DNA of 55,221 nt from Oscillospiraceae bacterium (GTDB lineage Bacteria > Bacillota > Clostridia > UBA1212): NCBI GenBank assembly GCA_015069195.1, contig SVJA01000013.1:1-55221 (forward strand). Reading direction: 5' to 3'. The number at the start of each line of letters is the position of its first letter. Positions within the stretch are counted from its first letter, which is position 1. A model generated the notes under the pieces. The model searched no databases. It had not been told where the DNA came from and saw only the letters and a list, made by a program, of their open reading frames with translations. Shown piece after piece: positions 7,732 to 16,894 of this stretch. The position numbers were made by a program, and so were the translations under genes.

Positions 7732-8135
7732 ATAATATTATGGACACTGCAATGGTCAATATCAAGGAAATGATAAATGTGGATACAATCATCGGAAATC
7801 CCGTTGATACACCTGACGGCTCGGTGATTATTCCTGTGTCAAAGGTTTCTTTCGGTCTTGCGGCCGGTGGAGCGGAATACGGTGGAGATGTTGACTTTTC
7901 ACAGCAGAGATCTGATGATAAAGTTATTGCTCCTGTAAAATATCCGTTTGCAGGCGGCAGTGGTGCGGGGGTATCTATTTCGCCGACTGCTTTTATCGTT
8001 TCAAACAGTCAGGGGGTACAGCTTATGCAGATAAGTGAGTGCAGTGCTGTTGAAAACCTTGTGAATATGGTGCCTGATGTTATGAATAAAGTGAATGAAT
8101 TGATTATTAAGAAATGTGATTCGGATAAGGGTTAA
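7713..8135 (+). CDS. ytfJ: GerW/YtfJ family sporulation protein
   Basis: 140 residues. ATG at 7713 with GGGGAG upstream inside the preceding gene. Family signatures: the N-terminal stretch MDTAMVNIKEMINVDTIIG, the IPVSKVSFGLAAGG segment and the GGSGAGVSISPTAFIV segment, covering the whole length. GerW is a forespore protein needed for lysozyme-sensitive spore germination in Bacillus (family knowledge). Its presence argues for a spore-forming lineage. Confidence 0.9.
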   Translation: MAEHPINNIMDTAMVNIKEMINVDTIIGNPVDTPDGSVIIPVSKVSFGLAAGGAEYGGDVDFSQQRSDDKVIAPVKYPFAGGSGAGVSISPTAFIVSNSQGVQLMQISECSAVENLVNMVPDVMNKVNELIIKKCDSDKG

Positions 8136-8145
8136 AGTAATCAAA

Positions 8146-8171
8146 CGGCGGGGATGAAGGGGTCCCCGCCG
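8146..8171 (+). terminator. GC-rich hairpin terminator
   Basis: CGGCGGGGA (8146-8154) pairs with TCCCCGCCG (8163-8171) just past ytfJ; the T tract is poor, but the hairpin lies between convergent genes and is well placed for ytfJ. Confidence 0.6.
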
Positions 8172-8209
8172 CTTAAAGCCAATCTACATAAATTTTGATA
8201 AAATTTAAA

Positions 8210-8863
8210 TTATTCGTTTCCCGGATCCGATGCTAAAGTAACGTCGATTCCGTCTGCTTTGAGCTCTTCGGCTACTTCATCGGTTACCTGATTTTCCGGT
8301 TGTTTGTTCAGTTCGATTTTTTCTAGTTCCGGAAGCTCTGACAATGACTCCATTCCGATGCTTTGTAAGAATTTGATTGTAGTTTTGTAGAGCATAGGTC
8401 TTCCGGGTGCATCAAGTCTGCCGGATTCTTCCACCAGACCTCTTTCGATAAGCCTTACGAGAACGCCGTCGCTGTTTACACCTCTGATAAATTCTATATT
8501 TGATCTGGTAACCGGTTGGTTATATGCGATGATAGAAAGTGTCTCCATGGCGGCACGACTGAGTCCTGTGGTCGAAGGCCTTTCAAAATAATCTCTGATT
8601 TCGTCGTGAAGAGCAGGGTTTGAACAAAATGCATATGATTTGTCCATTTTTCTGAGCATGATACCACCGTTTCGCGAATTATATCTCTGCATCAATCTGT
8701 CCATAATTACGGTCGCATGTTTTTTGTCAGTTTTGAGTGCAATCGCGATACTTTCTGTTTTTACGGGTGTACCGGATGCAAATATCAAAGCTTCTGCAAT
8801 TGCTTCTTCATGTGAATATGAATCGTCTGCAGTATATTCTTTTTCGTTATCAATCCCACTCAT
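8210..8863 (-). CDS. scpB: segregation and condensation protein B
   Basis: 217 residues. The ATG at 8863-8861 follows GGAGGG six bases upstream, so the earlier in-frame TTG is rejected. ScpB is the kleisin-associated subunit of the SMC-ScpAB condensin complex. It contains winged-helix regions with typical ScpB marks: EEAIAEALIFASG at the start, MRKMDKSYAFCSNP, LSRAAMETLSIIAYNQPVTR and GRLDAPGRPMLYKTT. The last 50 residues are acidic and low in complexity. The start overlaps the end of scpA by 14 bases, so translation is coupled, which suits equimolar complex subunits. Confidence 0.95.
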   Translation of the reverse strand: MSGIDNEKEYTADDSYSHEEAIAEALIFASGTPVKTESIAIALKTDKKHATVIMDRLMQRYNSRNGGIMLRKMDKSYAFCSNPALHDEIRDYFERPSTTGLSRAAMETLSIIAYNQPVTRSNIEFIRGVNSDGVLVRLIERGLVEESGRLDAPGRPMLYKTTIKFLQSIGMESLSELPELEKIELNKQPENQVTDEVAEELKADGIDVTLASDPGNE

Positions 8864-9650
8864 CGTAGCCCTCCAAGTTTGCAAGTCCTTCTTGCATATC
8901 GTCTTTTGCCTTTATGATATCAATGTCACCGAACAGTTTCTTTTGCTCAAGTCGAACGCTCTTATTTCTGTCGAGTTCGAGTATGGCAAGGAATCCGGTT
9001 ACAACCTCTGCTTTTGTGTTTTTCTTTAAGTTGAACACTTCTGAGAATAACACTTTTTTCTTATTTGAAAGCACGGAAATGACATGCTTTATTTTGTCTC
9101 GCAAGCTGACTTTTTCTATTTTCAGAATGACATTCATTTTGCCGGTATTGTCATTTCGACTTGTTTCGAAACGAAGCTTTGCTGTTTCGTATGCATTCAT
9201 GAGTGCATCTGCAGTAAGTTCAACCGGATCTTCTCTTTTTGAGAATGTAAGTGTTTCTTGCTCTCTGGATACAGAACCATTCCAATATTCCATAAATTCT
9301 GCAAGTTTTACTGCTGTTTCTTTGTATTGCTTATATTTCATAAGGTGCTCGGCAAGCTCTTCTTCCGTAAGTTCTTCTGTTTCGGGAAGCGGTTTTGGTA
9401 GAAGTTTTCTGGATTTCATATGCAAGAGGCTGGAACCCATAACGACAAACTCACTTGCAAGTTCTACATCAAATACGCCTGCTGCAAAAATGTAGTCGAT
9501 ATACTGGTCAGCGATAAGGCTTATCGGAATGTCAGTTATCTCCAACTTGTTTTTTTCGAGCAAAGAGAGCAGAAGGTCAAAAGGACCTTCAAACATATCA
9601 AGTTTTATATTCCTGTTTTTTCCTTCTGTTATGTTTTCTGACATCAACAA
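8850..9650 (-). CDS. scpA: segregation and condensation protein A (kleisin)
   Basis: 266 residues. ScpA bridges SMC heads in the condensin complex. The N-terminal FEGPFDLLLSLLEKNKLEI motif, the LLHMKSRKLLP segment and the C-terminal winged-helix part (FLAILELDRNKSVRLEQ) are classic. The start is one of TTG 9650, TTG 9647 or ATG 9644; GGAG spacing (six bases) favours TTG 9650, while ATG 9644 is 12 bases away. It sits 80 bases after the carboxypeptidase gene and overlaps scpB, so the three probably form one operon. Confidence 0.93.
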   Translation of the reverse strand: MLMSENITEGKNRNIKLDMFEGPFDLLLSLLEKNKLEITDIPISLIADQYIDYIFAAGVFDVELASEFVVMGSSLLHMKSRKLLPKPLPETEELTEEELAEHLMKYKQYKETAVKLAEFMEYWNGSVSREQETLTFSKREDPVELTADALMNAYETAKLRFETSRNDNTGKMNVILKIEKVSLRDKIKHVISVLSNKKKVLFSEVFNLKKNTKAEVVTGFLAILELDRNKSVRLEQKKLFGDIDIIKAKDDMQEGLANLEGYDEWD

Positions 9651-9730
9651 TCATTACTCCGCATAAATAATCACCGTATGCACACATACCTCAACAGTAT
9701 ATCAATCTATTTTGATTCGCACAAGGAAAA

Positions 9731-11005
9731 TTATTTAAATTTCAGTAAAAAAGCATATCTTTTTAATATTTCCGTTAAATAGTCTGCAAAAGTTTTTTCG
9801 GCAATTTTGCTTGTATGAATAATGTCTGTTTGGTATAAAATTTCATCTTCTATGTTTATGGTAAGCCTTCCGCATATTGAATTTTTGGGAGAATTTTTAC
9901 CGGTAAAGGCGTTAAATGTTGATTCTTCCGGACTATTGACATTTGTTTCAAATATTTTTCCGACCACTTCTGTTTTACAGGTGAGATTTGAATATTCATT
10001 CTGAGTGAGAGGTAAACGTATATTTTCTGTGATAATAACATCCGACGGCGGTGTTTTGCTTTTCTTTATGTCGAGTGTTCCAAGTTTTGTGAATTTTTCA
10101 AACAGATTGTAGACTTTATAATTTTTATAAATAAAATCAATTACCTTTTTTCCGTCAATAGTTCTGTTGAGATTGTCAGGACAGCCGAACAGAACAGTAA
10201 TTATTCTCATTCCTTCACGTTCTGAAGTGAGTACGATACATCTGCCTGCATTGTTTGTAAAGCCTGTTTTGCCGCCGTCTACGCCTTCGACATTTCCAAG
10301 AAATGCATTTGTGTTTGTAAAATGTCTTTTCCCTGCAGTGAAGTGCTTCGTACCGATAATCTGACGGAATGTATCATTCTTTAATGCTTCTTTTGTTATA
10401 AGAGCCAAGTCATAGGCAGTGGTGTAGTGCTCGTCATCATCAAGACCGTGCGGTGAAGTGAAATTTGTTTCGTTTGCGCCTATTTGTTCGGCTTTGTCGT
10501 TCATAAGGACACAGAAATCATCCACAGAACCTGCCGTATGTTCCGCAAGTGCCGTTGCCGCATCATTTCCTGATTCTAACATAAGTCCGTAAAGCAAGTG
10601 TTCAACAGATATGTTTTCACCGCTTTTTAATTCGATTTCTGATCCGTCTATGGAAGCCGCATAACTGCTTACCGTAGTTATTTCGGTCAGTTTGCAGTTT
10701 TCGAGGACAATCAATGCTGTCATTATTTTTGTTGTACTTGCCATTGCCGATTTTCTGAAAGCATTTTTTTCATAAAGAATTCTGCCGCTTTCATATTCCG
10801 TCACGATGCAATGCTTTGCAGACAACAGAGGTTCTTTTTCAAGTGTGTATAAATGTTTTGTGTCTGTCCGGATTGTTTCGGTATTATTTTTTTGTTGCTC
10901 TCGGATCGGTTTAATTACGGTATATAATATCGTTGCCAATGTAAATATGATAGCAATGATTATCAAAACAACTTTTTTCGTTTCATTTTTTATCAAGCTG
11001 TTCAA
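9731..11005 (-). CDS. dacF: D-alanyl-D-alanine carboxypeptidase (DacF/PBP5 type)
   Basis: 424 residues. A low-molecular-weight penicillin-binding protein that trims the terminal D-Ala from peptidoglycan stem peptides. An N-terminal hydrophobic anchor (about 11-30) exports it. Active-site motifs are complete: SxxK at S90-K93 (STTK), SGN at 145-147 and KTG at 246-248. A PBP5-type beta-rich C-terminal domain follows, with a weakly hydrophobic end. The start is uncertain: TTG 11005 is only one or two bases from AAGGA, whereas TTG 10996 has better spacing and costs three residues. It leads the minus-strand scpA-scpB cluster. Confidence 0.9.
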   Translation of the reverse strand: MNSLIKNETKKVVLIIIAIIFTLATILYTVIKPIREQQKNNTETIRTDTKHLYTLEKEPLLSAKHCIVTEYESGRILYEKNAFRKSAMASTTKIMTALIVLENCKLTEITTVSSYAASIDGSEIELKSGENISVEHLLYGLMLESGNDAATALAEHTAGSVDDFCVLMNDKAEQIGANETNFTSPHGLDDDEHYTTAYDLALITKEALKNDTFRQIIGTKHFTAGKRHFTNTNAFLGNVEGVDGGKTGFTNNAGRCIVLTSEREGMRIITVLFGCPDNLNRTIDGKKVIDFIYKNYKVYNLFEKFTKLGTLDIKKSKTPPSDVIITENIRLPLTQNEYSNLTCKTEVVGKIFETNVNSPEESTFNAFTGKNSPKNSICGRLTINIEDEILYQTDIIHTSKIAEKTFADYLTEILKRYAFLLKFK

Positions 11006-11177
11006 TTCCTTATAAGGCTTTGTCTATTGATATATATTTTGTTATTTGAAATAAATTACTCGAATTTCAATGTTCAAAACTGTCGATAGTTGTAGGTAAA
11101 TGTCGAGCTTAACAAATAGAAAAACTGAGCTTGGGATTATAAAATAGTAGTACTAAAAACATTCGGAGGTGTGCAGT

Positions 11178-11414
11178 ATGTTTTTGTTAAAAGATGATAT
11201 CGCAGGTTATTTTTCGGTGGAGACTGCATTGGTTATATCTGCGGTCATAATGATTCTTTGTTTTATGTTGTCATTTGTTCTGGGACTTTTTTCGGGAATC
11301 GATACTTTGTGTGACAAAGGGGTAGATTATACAGGTATATTACCGGTTACCATTCATCGTATTACAAACATTGTTACGGAGACAGGAGGTGAGCTTTTTG
11401 CAAAAATATCATAA
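11178..11414 (+). CDS. small pseudopilin-like membrane protein
   Basis: 78 residues. ATG at 11178 lies nine bases after GGAGG (11164-11168). The N-terminus has the Tad-pseudopilin pattern: a short basic-acidic start, then GYFSVETALV leading into a long hydrophobic helix (about 11-34). The rest is short and polar. It is the first of three overlapping genes, all with this kind of N-terminus (next ones at 11398 and 13532). Inferred to be a minor pilin-like or Flp-like component. No prepilin peptidase or TadA ATPase is in the window. Confidence 0.65.
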   Translation: MFLLKDDIAGYFSVETALVISAVIMILCFMLSFVLGLFSGIDTLCDKGVDYTGILPVTIHRITNIVTETGGELFAKIS

Positions 11415-13566
11415 AGTTGATTTAAAAAAACGCGGCAGTATATCTTCTTTTATGTGCATATTTACGGCTGTTGTTGTCTTGTTTAATGCTGTGCTTACGG
11501 ATTGCGCCCGTATGCTTGTTATGCGAGAGACTCTTAAGAGGAAGGTTGCACTTTGTGCCGAATCACTTACTGCAGAGTATATGCAGGCGTTACAGCGTGA
11601 GTATGGTCTTTATGGTTTATATGTGAGAGACGGCGAGTCTCGCAGAAATGATGCATTTGAGTTTATGTCACATGGCGGAAGTGTTTTATCGGATGTAGTC
11701 GAATCTTTCCTTTACGACGATTATGTGAAGCCGGATCTGTTTGATTATGATGTTGAAAGCATTGATCTTACATATATCGGAAATATTACTGAGGATACTG
11801 TCCTCAGAGAAAACATTTGTGAGCTTATGAAATATAAAGTGCCTGCTGATTTGTTATCCGGTTTTCTGGAGAAGACGGAAATGTTTGAGGAGAGTACGGA
11901 TATTTGCATTTTAGAGTCGATTTGTACACAAGCGGAAGAGCTTCGCAACAGAGTGTATGCCGAGGCGGAAAGTATAAAGATTGCGATAAAGGGTACTGAT
12001 ATAGGAACTACGGGTTCGGTATGCGAGTGGGAAAGCTTCGGGAATAAAACCACTAAAGTACAACTTGATTTGATAGATACAGCTTTGAAATTAACAACGA
12101 TGGATAATAAAACAGCAGAGGGCATAAAACAGCATTTTGAAACTCTTAAAAATACACTGCAGATTTACAGAAAATACAATGTGACTGCTGTTGATCGTAT
12201 ATATGATATTCAGGACATCTGTGACAACATCAGAGAGAAAATAGATGAGTTTTACGACGAAGCTAATGCTATGGATTTTTCTGTTGAAACATCTTTAAAA
12301 TACTACAAAAGTACAAAGCCGAGAATAAATGCTTTAGATGATTTTACAGAACGGATTTTGTATGCATCGGTAGTTGATAAGCTTAATTATAATATAGATG
12401 TTTTTACCGAATCGGTAGCTGCTTGTAATACTGTTTTGGAATATATCACAGACAGTGAATGTAACGCTTTGGATCCGAAGTTTATGCACAACCAACTTGA
12501 AATTATCAAAAAAACTAAAAACATAAAGTGTAATTTTTCTCTGCCGGATATAAGGTTTTCAGAAGCTGATGAAAGTCTATCGGATTATGATGTTTCCGAC
12601 AAAAAGGACAAATGTTTAGATAATGTGTTTTCGGTTACACAAAATATTTCTATACCGGATAATCTAAAGGATCTTTTGCCGTCGTTTGAAGAAGCTATAT
12701 CATCGAGCGGTGATGCTTCTGATGTTTTTTACACATTTAATTCACTTGATACAAAAGAAGGTAATGCTGATATTGATGATGTTTCAGGTGCGGGCAAATC
12801 TTTTTGTAATATGATTGATTCTGCATCGGACAGTTTTCTCATAAACCAATACATAACGTCATTTTTTTATTGTAACAGTGAGAATTCTCCGGAAGATAGA
12901 TTTTTTGATGCTGAAGTTGAATATATAATTGCCGGCGGAGTTTCACAAAAAGGGAATGTAAACAACGTATTTGCACAGATATTAGGTATTCGTACGGCTA
13001 TGAATTTTGTTCATATACTGTCTGATTCTTCTAAACGCGAATTTGCAAACCAAATAGGTGCATCTATGTCCGGTGCGACTATGGGAATTGCTGCGCCTGT
13101 CATCGCATTTACCGTTATGGGGATATGGGCAACAGCAGAGGCTGCTATGGATATGATTGTGCTCAAAGAGGGAAAATCCGTGCCTTTTTATAAGATGAAA
13201 GGAGATTGGCGGCTTGATATTGGTTTGGAAAATATCGGTTCTGCTTTTTTGAACGAACTTACCGATACACAGACCGAAGCAAATGTTACTTCGAAAGAAA
13301 GCCCGCTGAATATGGATTATAAGGATTATTTGAATATTTTATTATTGGCAGTACCTGCCAAAACTAAATTGTTGAGAATCTGTGACCTTATAGAACTGAA
13401 CATGAAAAACTCCGTAACTGATGCATTTGATATTTCGGAGGTGTATACAGGTATAATATGTGATACAAGGGTTTCTTTTAAGTCTCTTGTAAATCTTGCT
13501 ATATTAAAAAAAGGGAGTGAACACGCTGCTTATGAGATGCGTTTCTACGATAATTCGATTTATTAA
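11398..13566 (+). CDS. large TadG/DUF5702-like membrane-anchored protein
   Basis: 722 residues. TTG at 11398 is chosen because GGAGGTG (11385-11391) stands seven bases before it; this puts the start 17 bases inside the previous gene. The N-terminus has RGSISSFMCIFTAVVVLFNA, a pseudopilin-like helix, followed by a long alpha-helical extracellular region (about 45-560), and a second hydrophobic stretch near 565-590 (MGIAAPVIAFTVMGIWA). The size and setting fit the DUF5702 proteins seen beside tadE genes in Clostridia. The residue-level role is not known. It overlaps the next gene by 35 bases. Confidence 0.65.
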   Translation: MQKYHKVDLKKRGSISSFMCIFTAVVVLFNAVLTDCARMLVMRETLKRKVALCAESLTAEYMQALQREYGLYGLYVRDGESRRNDAFEFMSHGGSVLSDVVESFLYDDYVKPDLFDYDVESIDLTYIGNITEDTVLRENICELMKYKVPADLLSGFLEKTEMFEESTDICILESICTQAEELRNRVYAEAESIKIAIKGTDIGTTGSVCEWESFGNKTTKVQLDLIDTALKLTTMDNKTAEGIKQHFETLKNTLQIYRKYNVTAVDRIYDIQDICDNIREKIDEFYDEANAMDFSVETSLKYYKSTKPRINALDDFTERILYASVVDKLNYNIDVFTESVAACNTVLEYITDSECNALDPKFMHNQLEIIKKTKNIKCNFSLPDIRFSEADESLSDYDVSDKKDKCLDNVFSVTQNISIPDNLKDLLPSFEEAISSSGDASDVFYTFNSLDTKEGNADIDDVSGAGKSFCNMIDSASDSFLINQYITSFFYCNSENSPEDRFFDAEVEYIIAGGVSQKGNVNNVFAQILGIRTAMNFVHILSDSSKREFANQIGASMSGATMGIAAPVIAFTVMGIWATAEAAMDMIVLKEGKSVPFYKMKGDWRLDIGLENIGSAFLNELTDTQTEANVTSKESPLNMDYKDYLNILLLAVPAKTKLLRICDLIELNMKNSVTDAFDISEVYTGIICDTRVSFKSLVNLAILKKGSEHAAYEMRFYDNSIY

Positions 13567-14533
13567 GGAAAACTGCCGCGGGAGTGTATCTGTTGAGGCG
13601 GCAATAATTCTTCCTTTTATGTTTTTGATATTCTTTGTTTTTGTTTCAATTTTTCAATATGCGGCGGCATATCTGAATGTATACCAAGCTGCTGATATGA
13701 CAGCCAGATATATGAGCTATTATTCGGGGATATATTACAGAGAAGGTCTCAAGCAATTGGACGGTTATATGACACAGACTTTATATAATGAATTCGGCGA
13801 TAAAGGTTCTGTTGCGGCTGAGGTATTTACAGGGGTGACTGATAATGTTGCTTGTTGCGCTATGGCAAATATTATTTTTAATAGACAAATAGAAAAGAAT
13901 TCGAATATACCGATAAATAATTTTTACGCAATAGAAAAGGTGTCATTTGCCGGAAGTTCCTTTTTTAAAAGCGGCAGCAAGTTTGAGCTTAAGGTAAATT
14001 GCTGTATAGATACTTTTTTTCCGTTACCTGAATTTTTCTATAAGGGTTATTTTATAGATATAGAAATAAAAGGCAACGGATGGCTGGGTGGTGATTATTT
14101 TATAAAGGAGTCAGAACCTTCAGTGTGGGAACTTGAAAATTTTGAGCGAGGAAAAATAATTGAAGAATATCTCGGTTGTAATCTTCCGTATGACTATCCT
14201 GTTGTGGATAGTTTTGACAGAAAAAAAGGTATGGTAACGCTTGTCAGGAGTATTGATCATACTACAAAGACCTATCTTAAGACGGAGCAGCTTAAAAGAA
14301 CTTTAGAGGAGTCATTGTTCAAATTATGTAATTTTAAAGGCACAGAAGGACATTCTGATATTGATGGTGACAACGTAATACGTGCCGATAAAATAAAAAA
14401 ACGCAAGTTGATTTTGGTTGTTCCTGAAAATGATATGACGGCTGCTCAAACAAAGGTTATTTTGGAGTTTTCTACAAAATGTGTTTTCAGTAATGTTGAA
14501 TTTGTTTTGGAAAAGTATCAGATTTCTTACTGA
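13532..14533 (+). CDS. TadE-like pseudopilin family protein
   Basis: 333 residues. ATG 13532 is favoured; GGGAG lies at 13513-13517 and overlaps an alternative GTG at 13517, so the exact start is open. The N-terminus RGSVSVEAAIILPFMFLIFF is the textbook TadE motif (G before a hydrophobic helix, Glu at position +5). The following region is a soluble extracellular domain of about 280 residues, much longer than typical TadE, so it may be a TadE-like domain with an added module. Overlap with the preceding gene suggests one transcript. Confidence 0.75.
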   Translation: MRCVSTIIRFIKENCRGSVSVEAAIILPFMFLIFFVFVSIFQYAAAYLNVYQAADMTARYMSYYSGIYYREGLKQLDGYMTQTLYNEFGDKGSVAAEVFTGVTDNVACCAMANIIFNRQIEKNSNIPINNFYAIEKVSFAGSSFFKSGSKFELKVNCCIDTFFPLPEFFYKGYFIDIEIKGNGWLGGDYFIKESEPSVWELENFERGKIIEEYLGCNLPYDYPVVDSFDRKKGMVTLVRSIDHTTKTYLKTEQLKRTLEESLFKLCNFKGTEGHSDIDGDNVIRADKIKKRKLILVVPENDMTAAQTKVILEFSTKCVFSNVEFVLEKYQISY

Positions 14534-14632
14534 ATTGATTACTGCATACAACATAAATGTTGCGAATTCCGTGCATTGATTGCTATAATGGCACTGTTGG
14601 ATTTATGTAACATACAAAAGGGAGAATACATT

Positions 14633-16168
14633 ATGGGCATTGGTATGATGAAAAGTGATGTAGGTATTGTGGCCGTGGATAATATAGGTTACAATCTTGC
14701 ACTCCAATTTAGAAAAAAAGGATACAAAGTTACTGTATGCTGTGCAGATGTAAATATATGTAACGGATATGATGTATCAGGCGACGAACATATAAAGTCG
14801 GTATTGAATTCATTATCTGTTTCCGAAATAGAAACTGCTTTTGATATAGAGTCTATGGTAGCTTCTTTGGAAAGTCCGAGAAAAATCTTTTTGATAAAAC
14901 GAAACGGTATTTTTTCAGAGGAAATATATTTTAAGATGACATCTTGTCTCCAACCGGGAGATACTATTATTGATTGTTGTGACAGTTCTTTTGAGTTAAC
15001 TGAAAAGAGAGGGGACGAGCTTCGCAATTTAGGTATAGCTTACCTTGGCGTAGGTATAGCAGGAGACGAGTACAGTGCCCTTGAGGGTATGTCTTTTTTT
15101 GTAGGAGGAAAGAAATCTGATTTTGAGAATGTTAAAACATTGATATCTGCCGTTTCGTCGAATTTCCAGGGTATTTCTTGTTGTCAGTATATCGGAGAGG
15201 GTTATGCCGGCAGATTTGCACAGATGATTTTCGGCGGACTTGAGTACAGTATTCTTGAGACAATGAGTGAAGCTGTTATGTTTTTGAAATATGTTCTTGA
15301 TTTTGATGGTGAACAGATTCATGATACTTTGTGTGAATGGAACGAATCAGAATTAGGTGGCTATATAACAGGGGTTCTTGCCGATATTGTGAGTTGTACA
15401 GACAAAGATACAGGAAGTTATATAACAGAGGTTGTTTCTGATAAAGCTGGATACAGCAGAAATGTTTCGCGCTTGAGTTCTTCTGCGTCGGAATTATCTG
15501 TTCCTATCTCGGTTATAAATGCTGCGGTATATACCAGATATTTATCTAAAATGACTGACAAGAGATCTCTTGCCGCAGAAAAATTCGAACTCAAAAGAAT
15601 CAAGAATTCTCAAAGTAAAGAATATGACGAGGACAGACTTAGCGAATGCATCAGAAGAAGTTGTTATCTTACGATATTGACTGCTGTGAGCCAGTGTGTG
15701 GAGCTTCTGTTAAAGGCAGAGGAGAAATACGGTTGGAGCATGAATATTGCAGAAGTATTTTTTGCTTTCTATGCCGGTACTGTTATTCAATGCAATCTGA
15801 TGGGACGAGTATGTGATAATCTGTCTATCGCAGATAATTTTGACTTGCCTTTATTTGCTGCAGGTGATTTCAGAAATGATTCGGAGGCGTATATTCTGAA
15901 TTTGAGAGAATGTGCTGTTATTTCGGTAGAACAGGGATTGCCTCTTCCTGCTATGATAAACGCAATATCATATATTGACTGTTACTGCGGAGGTAAACTT
16001 CCGACAGGTATATTACAGCTTGTAAGGAATTATCTAGGATATGACAGCTATAAGCGTTCTGACAGAAAAGAAGCTGTGACCACTGATTGGAATGCTCCTG
16101 ACGGAAAGGTTACGAGTGTGTCCGATGATTCGGGTGCAAAAAAATCTATATATCATAAGGAGCTTTGA
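14633..16168 (+). CDS. 6-phosphogluconate dehydrogenase homologue lacking catalytic residues
   Basis: 511 residues; ATG at 14633 with AAAGGGAG upstream. The fold matches decarboxylating 6PGDH over its full length: a Rossmann part (10-180), a helical domain with GRFAQMIFGGLEY (193-205) and WNESELGGY, and the C-terminal RNYLGYDSYKRSDR. Key positions differ from the enzyme: the catalytic Lys of GHFVKMVHNGIEY is Q197, the following His-Asn are F200-G201, the VSGGEEGA loop reads IAGDEYSA (A143, D145), the KGTGKW segment is replaced, and the C-terminal substrate His is Asp. E204 and Y205 remain. It is therefore probably not a working dehydrogenase; a binding or regulatory role is inferred. Confidence 0.75.
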   Translation: MGIGMMKSDVGIVAVDNIGYNLALQFRKKGYKVTVCCADVNICNGYDVSGDEHIKSVLNSLSVSEIETAFDIESMVASLESPRKIFLIKRNGIFSEEIYFKMTSCLQPGDTIIDCCDSSFELTEKRGDELRNLGIAYLGVGIAGDEYSALEGMSFFVGGKKSDFENVKTLISAVSSNFQGISCCQYIGEGYAGRFAQMIFGGLEYSILETMSEAVMFLKYVLDFDGEQIHDTLCEWNESELGGYITGVLADIVSCTDKDTGSYITEVVSDKAGYSRNVSRLSSSASELSVPISVINAAVYTRYLSKMTDKRSLAAEKFELKRIKNSQSKEYDEDRLSECIRRSCYLTILTAVSQCVELLLKAEEKYGWSMNIAEVFFAFYAGTVIQCNLMGRVCDNLSIADNFDLPLFAAGDFRNDSEAYILNLRECAVISVEQGLPLPAMINAISYIDCYCGGKLPTGILQLVRNYLGYDSYKRSDRKEAVTTDWNAPDGKVTSVSDDSGAKKSIYHKEL

Positions 16169-16184
16169 TATATAGATTTTTTTG

Positions 16185-16736
16185 TCAGTGGCGTGAGTTG
16201 TTTTCCATTTCACGTTTTTCACTTAATTTTTTTTTGAAAGCTATGGATTTTTTTATTCCGGAATATGACAGATAGGTTATCATCATAAATACGATGTGCG
16301 ATATAAGTTTCGTATATATTTCACCCATACCTACAAAAGGTGTGAGAAGATACGAATATGTTCGTGAATATACTGTCCAAATGTCGAATATCCTCAGGAA
16401 AATTCCGCTTGCCGAGGTGCTTTCTCCGATTCGAAGTCCTAATTCGATAACAAAAAATATAATCGCGGGAAGCTGATAAAAAAAGATTGCTCGCAGGATG
16501 TCGGACCAGTGTTTTATTCGACATATCAAACATACTGTCATATGGGCCGCCAATATGATATAAGAGGTTACTTGGAGTCCTACGGGTATAGTAGTGCCTG
16601 TTACGGATACTTCGCGCACTGCCGGAATAAGCCCTATGATAACGTGTAATGTGCAAAGCAGTGCAAATACCGAAAAGACAAATATATTTTTATTTTTTTT
16701 AGAGCTGTGGATAATATTCGTTAGTTTCTTCAACAT
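16185..16736 (-). CDS. polytopic membrane protein of unknown function
   Basis: 183 residues. ATG at 16736-16734 behind AAGGA on this strand; an upstream in-frame start would run through that site. About four to five hydrophobic helices are visible (roughly 19-40, 52-75, 84-104, 134-157). No family is recognised. The tail is basic and polar (KKKLSEKREMENNSRH). It is convergent with the 6PGDH-like gene, with a 16-base gap, and divergent from the PGK-TPI gene. Confidence 0.65.
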   Translation of the reverse strand: MLKKLTNIIHSSKKNKNIFVFSVFALLCTLHVIIGLIPAVREVSVTGTTIPVGLQVTSYIILAAHMTVCLICRIKHWSDILRAIFFYQLPAIIFFVIELGLRIGESTSASGIFLRIFDIWTVYSRTYSYLLTPFVGMGEIYTKLISHIVFMMITYLSYSGIKKSIAFKKKLSEKREMENNSRH

Positions 16737-16793
16737 AAGTATTCCTTCTTTCTGTTGCATTATAACTCGAAGTATAAAAAAATACAATTTTAG

Positions 16794-16822
16794 TTGATAT
16801 TTTCATGTAAAAGGTTTACAAT
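16794..16822 (+). promoter_or_regulatory. promoter for the glycolytic fusion gene
   Basis: TTGATA 16794-16799, 17-base spacer, TACAAT 16817-16822; leader of about 65 bases to the ATG at 16895. Confidence 0.6.
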
Positions 16823-16894
16823 AACAAGGATTTTGGAATGTTTTCAAAATCTTGCTAAATTATGTTAATAAATATTTTTAAGGAGAGTGGCTTT

